Source: Tritrichomonas musculus (lineage: Eukaryota > Parabasalia > Tritrichomonadida > Tritrichomonadidae). Taken from it: 64,000 nt of DNA. A program made the position numbers and the translations under genes. Below, piece by piece: positions 10,687-19,500 of this stretch (its first letter is position 1; every line of letters starts with the position of its first letter). The stretch is taken from the NCBI GenBank assembly GCA_039105265.1, contig JAPFFF010000074.1, positions 186,001-250,000 of the forward strand, written 5' to 3'. Under the pieces are notes generated by a model. The model did no database searches, had not been told where the DNA came from, and saw nothing but the letters and a program-made list of their open reading frames with translations.

Positions 10687-11445
10687 ATGTTATATTCTGT
10701 TCATTCGAAACCGTCTGATTATAGCACAGTATCATTAAACATTGACATTCCGTGGAAATGTAGTTATATCAAATATTATATTTCGTCCATTAACACAATG
10801 TCAAATATTTTATATTCAACGACTGATGACACTTTTGAATTCATCGATGATGAAAAACAATTAATAAAAATAACATTTGAAAATAAATATTCATATGAAA
10901 TCAAAGAATTAATTAAAAAAATGAATTCAACACAGATGAAAAATGATGAATGTGTTAATATTATAACATTTAGTGTAAACGCTGACAATACAATAACCAT
11001 GCTTTCAACAAAAGATATCACAATTAAATCCGTCAGTCATCGAATACAACTATTAACTGGATTATATAACACTACACTACCAATTGAAATCAAAAATAAC
11101 ACTCCATACATAATTCATGATTTACCAGTTTTAAATTATGCAAATAAATTATATCTTGTCTCACTACAGGGTCAGCCAGTTTATAGTTCAATTGGTGAAA
11201 AGGAATACACACCATCAGTAATTGCAAACATTGATTCAATGATTTTAAATCAAGCTCCACTTATTGTTAACTATGACCAGACAAAGCCAATAAAAATAAA
11301 AACTAATAGTGATTCATTAAAATATCTTGAAATGCGTCTCGTTGATTTTATGTATCAGCCAATTAAACTAATGAGCCCACTATTCATCACAATCAAAATC
11401 AAACCATCAACTGATGCAAACGTTGGAGATATCATAAGTAAATAA
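10687..11445 (+). CDS. Probable capsid-associated protein paired with the fibre gene (element A)
   Basis: This 252-residue protein is homologous along its whole length to the minus-strand gene at 15809-16555 in B. Shared blocks include LNIDIPWKC, YLVSLQGQPV, EYTPSVIA and MRLVDFMYQPI. It seems beta-rich and ends in alternating hydrophobic residues (LFITIKIKP), which would suit a jelly-roll capsid or penton-like protein. In both elements it is transcribed head to head with the fibre gene, which suggests the two products are needed together. The capsid role is inferred from context only. Confidence 0.7.
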   Translation: MLYSVHSKPSDYSTVSLNIDIPWKCSYIKYYISSINTMSNILYSTTDDTFEFIDDEKQLIKITFENKYSYEIKELIKKMNSTQMKNDECVNIITFSVNADNTITMLSTKDITIKSVSHRIQLLTGLYNTTLPIEIKNNTPYIIHDLPVLNYANKLYLVSLQGQPVYSSIGEKEYTPSVIANIDSMILNQAPLIVNYDQTKPIKIKTNSDSLKYLEMRLVDFMYQPIKLMSPLFITIKIKPSTDANVGDIISK

Positions 11446-11447
11446 AT

Positions 11448-11696
11448 TTATTTATGTTCTTCAATTTGTTTTTTCATTTCTATCAATTCATTTTTTTTAC
11501 GTTGACGATATTCTTTCTGTTGTCTCTTCCTTGCTTCCTTTCTCTCTTCATCATTAGCGTATTTGCTTTTCCTTCCTCGTTTAACTTCTATTTTTTGTAG
11601 ATTCTCTGATGATTTCGATTTTGATAATGATTTAATAATAGGTGTTTGATTGAATTGATTTAAATCTAATTTATTATTTTCAGTCATTTTAGACAT
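11448..11696 (-). CDS. Small AT-hook/basic-region DNA-binding protein (element A)
   Basis: The core KRGRKSKYANDEERKEAR followed by QKEYRQRKK combines an AT-hook (RGR) with a long basic helix. The homologue in B at 26244-26636 has KPRGRRCKYANDDERR in the same place. A five-residue extension is possible from an ATG at 11711, which would overlap the next gene by four bases. I chose the ATG at 11696 because the B protein begins with a similar Ser-rich leader. It is likely a chromatin or promoter-binding protein of the element. Confidence 0.7.
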   Translation of the reverse strand: MSKMTENNKLDLNQFNQTPIIKSLSKSKSSENLQKIEVKRGRKSKYANDEERKEARKRQQKEYRQRKKNELIEMKKQIEEHK

Positions 11697-11707
11697 CAAT
11701 AAAAAAA

Positions 11708-11971
11708 TCATTTATTATTTTTGATTGGGTTATAAATCAATCTATATGTTCGACCATTACAACATTCATCTATTATATACTCATCAATATTAAACGTTTC
11801 ATCAGTGAACATTTTTATTTTTGTCTCTTCTTTCAGCTTCTTCATTTGTTGACTCAATGTTTTATCATCTCGTTTCAACAGAACACTCAATGGTTGAAAA
11901 TAAATTAATTCGATTCGTTCGTATTCTTTTGGTATTGGTGTGTAATCGATTGGGTCAGTTAAGCGTTTCAT
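11708..11971 (-). CDS. Small unknown protein of element A
   Basis: This 87-residue open frame has coding character like its neighbours: full-length ATG start, TAA stop, same strand as the AT-hook gene and tightly spaced. It contains a charged helical stretch (KTLSQQMKKLKEETKIK) and a C-terminal CCNGRTYRLIYNP segment. I do not recognise it and found no counterpart in B or C. Confidence 0.55.
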   Translation of the reverse strand: MKRLTDPIDYTPIPKEYERIELIYFQPLSVLLKRDDKTLSQQMKKLKEETKIKMFTDETFNIDEYIIDECCNGRTYRLIYNPIKNNK

Positions 11972-12005
11972 TTATGATATCAATAAATTATATTTCATTT
12001 GTGCA

Positions 12006-12119
12006 TCATCTGATGAATAGCAATTTATGAATATCATTTGTTGTATCAATTGTTGAAACATCACCAACAGCTCTGACATCGAGGTTATACATTAAATCAT
12101 AAGCACCACGAGACGTAAA
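12006..12119 (-). pseudogene. 3' fragment of a gene cut at the A/C junction
   Basis: A 37-codon stretch with protein-like composition (SRGAYDLMYNLDVRAVGD) reads to a TGA stop, but upstream it meets a stop at once and has no ATG at its head. It looks like the C-terminal end of a larger gene whose 5' part was lost where A meets C. The family is unknown. Confidence 0.4.
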
Positions 12120-12204
12120 TCATGACATTTCTTTTGGCGAGACCAAAATTAATTTTCATAACGAAAAACGACCAAAAGTGTAAGTTTCATGTGTGTAGTG
12201 TGGT
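12120..12204. other. Junction between remnant A and element C
   Basis: About 85 bases separate a 5'-truncated minus-strand gene fragment (A side) from an N-terminally truncated polymerase (C side). No terminal inverted repeat or target duplication is visible, so this looks like a deletion or recombination breakpoint rather than an insertion edge. GATC first appears only to the right of this point. Confidence 0.5.
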
Positions 12205-14669
12205 GTGAAACACCCACTACCATATCTAACTATCATTGGAACATTATCATCACTAAAACAATTCATACTTACTTCAACTAAATATCCAACCAAACTTCGT
12301 TTTATAGATGCTCAAGCTTTTGTTGCCGGTGGAACATTAAAGCAATTTGGTGTTGACTTTGGAGGTGAAACCAACAGTAACAAGGGAGTCTTTCCGTATG
12401 AGGCTATCAATAGTGATAATTACAATGAAGTTTTATCTTCAACAGAACCATTTGTTTATGATGACTTCTATAGTTATTTGAACCAACGAAACCCATTATC
12501 TAAGGAAGATTATGCAGAATATGTAAATGATTGCAAGAACTACAAAAATAGATGGGATTACTTACTAGCTTATAATGATAATGATGTAGAAATGATGATT
12601 AAGCCAATTGACAATCTTATTGCTATGAACGCTGAATATAATGTAGACATGATATCAAACTTATCATTATCAAAGTGTTCAGCATGTATCAAGTACGCTC
12701 TTGCTTATAAAGATTTTGATCCAAACACTGAATACGACATAATTAACAAAGAAAATTCCTTCAAACCAACAATCAAATGGTGGAAATATAAATGTGACTG
12801 TTATTACAAGCAAGATCAAAAATATAATCAAACCCATAGTAATAACATGCGAAATCTTGACAAGTGTATATCAGTTTCTGATTTTGATGAATTTATGAAA
12901 ATGTACAATAATGGTTGTTGCCATTTATGTAAGGAACATTTTACAAACGTAAACAAACCAACACTTGATAGAATTGATAACGATATTGGACATGAATTGA
13001 GCAATTGCAAACTCGCTTGTGTAGAATGTAATAAGCTTCGTAAACGTGATGACCCAAAAATAACCTCATTAAGAATTCAGTTGAAGAAGTTTTGTAAACT
13101 AAATCATTTACCTACTCTCATTAACGATGAACAAGAATATTATAGTTTACGAAATAACATAACAGGAGGACTATCAAACGTACAGCACAGATATAATATT
13201 AAAGGCGAAACACATATTAATAAGTTTAGGTACGATGCAATCAATAATAAAGTTCTTTCGTACGACACTCCAAATATAATGACACATGTTGTTGGAGTTG
13301 ATTTTAATAGTTTGTACCCTTCATCGTTTTCTTCTACAAAACATGATTTCAATAAATATCATGGTGGAATTATGTACATGCCAGGTAGTTTCGTACGCAG
13401 AATAGATGTTAAAGACAACCAATCAAAACAAAAGGCAATAGACATTATAACTAGCAAAACAAGATTCCAACCAAATCCAAAACACTTATTCATAGCAAAA
13501 GTAAAGTTAGTATGCCCAGCAAGCAAGATCAATTACTTCATTAATTTTCCTCCAGTCTTCAGAAACATCAACATCAAAAATGAGGAATCAGTAATAGGAA
13601 GTTATATGTACTCTTATCTTCAAGAGCATAAACTAGCCTCATTAGACAAAGAAGAACGCAAACTTACTATGTTACTTGACACTTATGGAGAATATATGAC
13701 ATTTAGCAATTACTATTTATGGTTCTTACTTGATCATGGCTTAGTGCTAGAGGATGTAAAGAGTGTCTCAATTTATGAAGCTCATACAGGATTTCGTGAA
13801 TTTGTTACTACATTCATGAAGAAACGACAAGATATTATTGCTGGGAAGTCAAATGGTAATGAAAAGTTTTACAAGATTAGTATGAATGGTTCGTATGGTT
13901 ACGATGGAATGAACACTGAGAAGTTTTGTAAAGTAAAAATATGTGATACTAACAAAGCTTATCAGTATATTATTTCTCAAACGTACGTGAATGGTGCTCA
14001 ATTAAATGATGATCTCTTTATTATTCAACAACAACCAAAAACTTATCATTGCACTACCTGCTTACAAGAATCATTTTGGACATTAGATAATGCTAAATTC
14101 TGGTACTGTACCTTCTACTATGATTTTATGAATAGGTGCTTGGACATGAATAGACTTCATTTTATAGAAGGAGACACCGATTCTGCTTACTTTGCCATTT
14201 CAGGTAACAAAGATGAAACCCCATCACAGTTGTTCAACAATATCATCAAAGATGAATCATTTTGGTACAAGCATGTTTATAAGTTCTTTCCCAATCCACA
14301 ACTTCATGATATTGCTGATGAAAAGAAACTTTTGGGGTGTGCAATAGAGAAAGTAGGAGACCATATGATAGCACTTGCACCAAAATGCTACACAATATGG
14401 AATAATGATGAAACAGTAAAGCTATGAAATTAAAAGGAGTATCATTGAAAAAGAACAATATTGTACGTAATGATTATAAAGAAGTTTTGATGGAAAAATC
14501 TATTAAAGTTGGTAAGAACATTAACTTACAAATGAAGAACAATATTATGTCAAAGGTTACTGTTAACAAAAATGCTTTAACTGGTTCACACACAAAAATG
14601 ATTGTACTAGAGAATCAAGCTTGTTTACCTTTCATTACTGGACTCACTGCAAAAGATTATTCTTATTAA
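12205..14669 (+). pseudogene. Decayed family B DNA polymerase with embedded HNH nuclease domain (element C)
   Basis: The frame opens at GTG just after a stop, with no ATG and no N-terminal region, so the 5' end is lost. Recognisable parts, numbered from 12205, are an exonuclease II-like start (RFIDAQAFVAGG), exonuclease III (LLAYNDNDVEMM, ~118-132), motif A VDFNSLYPS (~365), motif B MNGSYGYDG (~558) and motif C GDTDSAYF (~656). Between exonuclease III and motif A lies an HNH-type zinc module (~237-275): CHLC, TLDRIDNDIGHELSNC, CVECNKLRK. Near 14,420 the frame shifts by one base, and the C-terminal ~80 residues continue from 14424. It belongs to a different subfamily from the A and B polymerases. 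Confidence 0.85.
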
Positions 14670-14721
14670 AAAATTCATTCTTATTTTTGTTTTTTGTTTT
14701 TTATTTTTATTTTAAACAGTA

Positions 14722-15024
14722 ATGTCAAACGAACAAGAAATAATAAAAGAGTTATTAGAAATCAAGCAGTTATTAAATCGCTTATTAGACAAACCAAAAA
14801 TAACTAAACAGAGAACAGCTCCATTCAACAAAAGCAAAAATATGAATGATGAACAAAGAAAACAAGTTATGGAGTATATACAAAATGAAGATAACAAAAA
14901 TGAAATAACAAAGCTACCAAAGCACAAACAAATCTCATATGTCAGACGAGAACTCAAAGAAAAATATAACATCAATCTTTCAATTTATATGACTGATAAA
15001 CTAATTAACAAAATTATGCCTTAA
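14722..15024 (+). CDS. Small unknown protein of element C
   Basis: This 100-residue protein has an N-terminal coiled coil (EIIKELLEIKQLLNRLL), a basic middle and a C-terminal helical part (LPKHKQISYVRRELKEKY) that could be a helix-turn-helix. A T-rich run with TTTTTATTTTTATTTT ends shortly before the ATG. Its 3' end overlaps the convergent fibre gene end by 11 bases. Function is not recognised. Confidence 0.6.
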   Translation: MSNEQEIIKELLEIKQLLNRLLDKPKITKQRTAPFNKSKNMNDEQRKQVMEYIQNEDNKNEITKLPKHKQISYVRRELKEKYNINLSIYMTDKLINKIMP

Positions 15025-15181
15025 AAACTGCAAGCATATTTGTGTTTATGATACTAGTAATAATTCCTACTGTCATCCTTCTTATTTTTGCTGTTACTGC
15101 AGTAGCACCAGCAAGAATCTTTAGTTTATTGTCATCATCTATAAAAACTTCGTCACCTACACAATAACATGATGAATCTGT
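15014..15181 (-). pseudogene. 3' end of the C fibre gene, cut off by insertion of B
   Basis: Read on the minus strand, this piece continues the frame of the gene at 36535-38660 if element B and one TCTGT copy are removed. It codes for about 54 residues ending in MTVGIITSIINTNMLAVFKA and a TAA at 15014-15016. The GD.V..D....L..G pattern followed by a GIITSII-type ending resembles the C-termini of phage-type tail or fibre proteins. Without its 5' part, 21 kb away, it is not expressed as the original product. Confidence 0.85.
15177..15181. repeat. Target-site duplication of B, left copy (TCTGT)
   Basis: TCTGT directly precedes the first base of the left terminal repeat. The same five bases directly follow the right terminal repeat at 36535-36539. 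Confidence 0.9.
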
Positions 15182-15445
15182 AGTAGTTATACATAGTGAA
15201 GGGGGGATAGATAACTAGTATAAGCAAATGAGGCTCTCCAGCTTTGAAAGCTTCCTGAAGAGACGATAATTTGAGGTACTTTGGAGATGTTTTATATTAT
15301 AGCTCCCTCGCTTTGAAAAGCTCCCTCGCTATAATAAACCATATCTCCAAACAGCCCCCAAGCTACACCCACCCAGCCACCCTACACGGGAAGCCTCATT
15401 TGCTTATACTAGTTATCTATCCCCCCTTCACTATGTATAACTACT
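15182..15445. repeat. Fold-back unit inside the left terminal repeat
   Basis: The first 54 bases (15182-15235) are repeated in reverse complement at 15392-15445, so the element terminus occurs twice facing inward and outward. Between them is a second inverted pair around GGAGAT...TATAGC and GCTATAAT...ATCTCC, with the direct repeat AGCTCCCTCGC. The same unit lies at 36271-36534. Confidence 0.85.
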
Positions 15446-15469
15446 TAATACCAACCTATCTAGCATACT

Positions 15470-15770
15470 CCTACAGCAATCATCTCAAGCAATCATCTCA
15501 TGCAATCATCTCAAGCAACCCATCTCAAGCAACCCATCTCAAGCAACCCATCTCATACATCCACTCATGCAATCATCTCATGCAACCTATCTAGCATACT
15601 CCTACAGCAATCCATCTCATACATCCACTCAAGCAATCATCTCAAGTAATCATCTCCCATATCTTGTATCGCAAATCATCTCATGCAACCATCACACACA
15701 TCCACTCATGCAATCATCTCCCAAATCTCATCACATACATCTACTCATGCAACCACTTCATGTACACCCG
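15470..15770. repeat. Degenerate ~14-bp tandem repeats, left terminal repeat
   Basis: Variants of CAATCATCTCAAG, CAACCCATCTCAAG and CATCCACTCATG follow one another with almost no G on the plus strand. A mirrored array lies at about 35946-36246. No gene is apparent here. Confidence 0.75.
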
Positions 15771-15808
15771 ATACCTACTCAAAAATAAATCTTTAATTGA
15801 ATCCAAGC

Positions 15809-16555
15809 TTAATGATTCGTTGGTGTGTCAATATTAGTTGTCCCTGCAGGTTTAATTTTAATGTTGACAAATAATGGAGACTTTAATATGACAGGTTGGT
15901 ACATGAAATCTACTAGCCTCATTTCGATGTGTTTTAGTGAATCGGTAAATGTTTTAATTTTGATTGGTTTAGATGAATCGTAATCAATTATAATAGGTGC
16001 CTGTGGTTCTATAACAGTATCAACTGTTGCAATCACGGATGGTGTATATTCATGTTCTCCTATAATACTATGTACAGCTTGACCTTGTAGTGATACGAGA
16101 TATAATCTATTGGCATAATCCAATATTGGCAAATCAGGTACAACTGTCTCATTGTTGGCAGGTATAACAACTTCATTCTTTACACTATATAATCCTGTTA
16201 TCAGTTTAGCTCTATGAGAACCTCTAATGAACGATACTTTATGCTGACTCGATAAACTCATTGTCCTACCATCAATATTTTTGAACACAATTATGTTTTG
16301 ACAACTATTCAAGTATTTAACCAATCCAAGCATTGAGTAATAATATGTGTCTTTAAATTCTATCATCAGCGAACGTTCATTATTCCCGTCCTCATATGAA
16401 AACACCAAATAGTCATCCTTAGTTACTATCAATATATTCCCCTTTGTATTGATTGATGAAACATAATACTTCACATAATCACATTTCCAAGGTATGTCTA
16501 CATTTAGCTTCACCAGACTATAATCTGTTGCATTACTATTAACTGAACACAACAT
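15809..16555 (-). CDS. Probable capsid-associated protein paired with the fibre gene (element B)
   Basis: From the ATG at 16555 the protein has 248 residues and aligns end to end with the A protein at 10687-11445 (NVDIPWKC, YLVSLQGQAV, EYTPSVIA, MRLVDFMYQPV, LFVNIKIKP). A longer open frame extends to 16858, but that extra part is antisense to the conserved fibre N-terminus and has no counterpart in A, so I rejected it. It is divergent from the fibre gene with only 16 bases between the starts. Its 3' end abuts the terminal repeat. The capsid or penton role is inferred. Confidence 0.75.
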   Translation of the reverse strand: MLCSVNSNATDYSLVKLNVDIPWKCDYVKYYVSSINTKGNILIVTKDDYLVFSYEDGNNERSLMIEFKDTYYYSMLGLVKYLNSCQNIIVFKNIDGRTMSLSSQHKVSFIRGSHRAKLITGLYSVKNEVVIPANNETVVPDLPILDYANRLYLVSLQGQAVHSIIGEHEYTPSVIATVDTVIEPQAPIIIDYDSSKPIKIKTFTDSLKHIEMRLVDFMYQPVILKSPLFVNIKIKPAGTTNIDTPTNH

Positions 16556-16571
16556 TTTACTATCTGTTAAA

Positions 16572-19500
16572 ATGTCTATTGTACCATATGCTTTTCGTTG
16601 TAATGAAGCAACCAAGTTAAAGGATAAAGGTTTGTCGATAGAAGTAGCTGAAGATGATGAAGGTAACGAACAATTCAGTTTCACACGAGAGGATGGTGAA
16701 CCAGTCGCATTCAATAATATATATAGCAAAGCTGAAGTTGACCAAATGGCATTAGGAAAGGACTTCAAAATTGATTCATTTAAAGATCTAACTATTACTG
16801 GTGGGCAAAGCTTACCTGTCTTCGCTGATGGTGCTACAAATACACAATATTGTACCACTTATAATAAACTGATGGAATTATTGAGAACCAATTTTAATAA
16901 TCTAACCAAATATATACATGACCTAAATATAGGTGGAGTCGATTTGAGTGATTTGGCGAACACAGATATATCATTGAGTCAAATGAATTATATCGATAAC
17001 AACAACATAATTCAACCACACAATCCGTCAAGTATAAATGATGTCATCAAAACATACAACTCATCCAATACTTCGATTCAATCATTATTATCTAACATGA
17101 ATGGGTTTGTGAAGAAATCCGGATTTGAGAATACAGATATATATCCTAATGGTCAACTGAATCTATTTGGCTCCTCATTATCAAATAATCTCAATGCAAC
17201 AAATAATATCAAAACATATGCCAATCTATTCACCAGTCTCAATACCAATAATGCAAACCTATTACAAATATTGAATGGTCTTCAAAATGATATATCAACT
17301 GCTTCCAATAGTGATATAACAAATCTCTTGAATACACTTGAGAATATGGAGTACCTCGTTGTCCTAAAAATAAATGATAGATATGAGATACGCAAAGTGA
17401 AGTGTCAAAAAGCTCCATCAGGTGATGACCTCCCAGTCGAGCCAACCAAATATGATGTCATCGTGAACCCAGATGATAATAAGGAGTATGATATCGAAGA
17501 TGTGGATACACTGATTGAAAACAAGTCACCTATCAGTCACGATAACATGGATAAAGTTATCAATGTAGTGGTCAAGACATCAAGTTTTATGCTACTTCTA
17601 TTGAAAAGTACATTCTCTATAACTGGTAAGCTATTATCATACACACTCTCAGGTGTTTCATTCATGAATCGAATCGCATATAATATGACGGCATCGTTGA
17701 TGGAATCATTATATAATAATTCAGGATACATCTGGCATTATGCAATCGATACGACGGGGAAACTATGCCGTTATCTAATCACGTTTAAAGATAAAGTTGT
17801 CGATTCACTACCAACGGTAGGTTCAACTACTATACATAAAGTATTTGATAACTTTAGTAGCTTCATTAAATGGCTCCAAGAACCTGATAATTTTCTAATA
17901 TGTGCAGGCACGTTTCAATTGACATTATTACTGATTATATATGGAACCAAATACATTTTCAATGAGGAGAAGACTTATAAGAAGCTTACTCCAACGGAAC
18001 ATAAATTAAAGTTTGAGGAGATGATGAGAGACCATGCATCCATTGGAAAACGTCTCAAGAAAAAAGATACACCAACAACTCTTAGCGACGAGATTGATAT
18101 ACTAACTGATGATAACCCAATATTAGACGCAGCATCTGTTATATTTGATACAATTGATTTAGTGAATAATTTATGTGAGGCTCATAATTATGTCATGGAT
18201 AGATTAGATTCAATCCCCAGTGGTGACTCCAATTTTGTTAATGAGGCAGGTATTGATGAATTCATAATTACAAACAAGGATGTATCTTCATTAACAAATA
18301 CTATTAATAATATCGAATGTAATCTATTAGTTATTAATGTTCCTGATGAACAAAAACAAGCCTTCCTCAATCATAGCGGACCAGTTTTCAAAATTGTATT
18401 GCGAAAGAATGTTATATATGATAGCAAGGGGAGATATATTAAAGAGTTCTATATTGTATCCAAAAATAATAAGATAGTGTGTCCAGTAATCAAATTTGAT
18501 ACGTATCAAAATTTCTGTATCATCAATGATAGTTCTTTAATCGCAACAAGATCCATTGGACCTGCTGACCAAAATGACCTCGATGGTAAGTTTTATATAG
18601 CATTTGATAAAAAGTTACCATTTCATCCCCATAAGTTATTCCTCAATGGAGAGTTATCAATTATGAATGAATACACACCAACTCTATTGAAAACGGATAA
18701 GCCTATTAAATGTAAAACCATAATTGCTGATAATGCGTTGAAGCTTCATAAAAGTGATGTCCACTACTTCTATAAGCCATCCATTATTCAGGATTACATT
18801 ATACAGGATGAGGATTACTACAAAATTATATTTGAGGTGCCTGATGATTATACTATACCAGACCAACTCGAATTCAAGTTTACAGAACATTGTTTTGGTA
18901 ACCATTGGTCATTGAAATGGTGTGCTGATGAGACCCATTCCAATAAAGGCTATTGGACAGGTAATAATATCCAAGGTAGACTCAATTCTAAAGTTATCAC
19001 CAAATGGAATCTTCGACCCAGTAAGAAAACTAACGATTGCTACGGTTGCTGGATAACTATTAAGCAAACAGATTTGCACGAGTCGATAATTACAAATGAA
19101 GGGAATGGTTTGATGCATTCGCTATTGAAAAACTATAAACATGTATTCAAAATTCAAATGAATGATGGTACTATTAGAGATGGTAGTGAATGGAATATGA
19201 CATATGCTTACGAGAACCATTTAACAGATGGTCTATCGAACTCGTTACATCCAGGGTATTATGGTACCATCATTTTATATTTATCAATGGATAACACCGA
19301 GGGAATTCGAACCGACCTGATTGATAAGATATATTTGGATATATATTTGGGGGATTCGATTACTGGCACTAGGTTATCATTCAAACCAGATGGGTTCCAT
19401 GCTCAAAAGAATGGCAAGGTATATGTTGATGTCATCCCAATCCTAGATACGATTGAGAAGATTAGCTATGAATATTCTACTACTAAAATTAATACAGATA

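Larger units (their letters stand above)
1..12119. mobile_element. Maverick/Polinton remnant A (truncated at both sides of view)
   Basis: This block carries a protein-primed family B polymerase, a fibre-like gene paired head to head with a probable capsid-associated gene, and an AT-hook gene, all with homologues in the complete element B. No termini are visible. The left part lies outside the window, and the right part stops in a gene fragment near 12,119, next to a polymerase fragment of a different element. GATC does not occur in it by eye. Integrase, capsid and ATPase genes of A are not in view. Confidence 0.8.
12205..15181. mobile_element. Maverick C, left part (split by insertion of B)
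   Basis: This part holds the decayed polymerase, a 100-residue gene and the last 168 bases of the fibre gene; the other part of C resumes at 36535. The two parts are joined by the TCTGT target duplication on either side of B and by a fibre reading frame that would continue across the break. The true left terminus of C is missing. Confidence 0.8.
15182..15803 (+). repeat. Left terminal inverted repeat of B
   Basis: Position x here matches the complement of position 51716 minus x at the right end. The match runs from 15182 to 15803 and stops at the next base. It contains a 264-bp fold-back unit and then C- and T-rich short tandem repeats. Two open frames inside it are mirrored at the right end and are probably not genes. 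Confidence 0.93.

Noticed and set aside
12205-12207. GTG as a real start of the C polymerase
   Set aside because: The N-terminal region and first exonuclease motif are missing, so this is a truncation; the GTG is only the first possible codon after a stop.
14415-14430. Programmed frameshift in the C polymerase
   Set aside because: No slippery heptamer or following structure is evident, and the gene is also 5'-truncated, so mutation is the simpler reading.
15271-15788. Two open frames in each terminal repeat of B (also 35928-36445)
   Set aside because: They lie in low-complexity tandem repeats and the fold-back; composition is Ser/His/Pro-rich by repetition, and they exist only because the repeats lack stops.
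15809-16858. Longer 349-residue reading of the capsid-associated gene in B
   Set aside because: The extra 101 residues are antisense to the conserved N-terminus of the fibre gene and absent from the A homologue.
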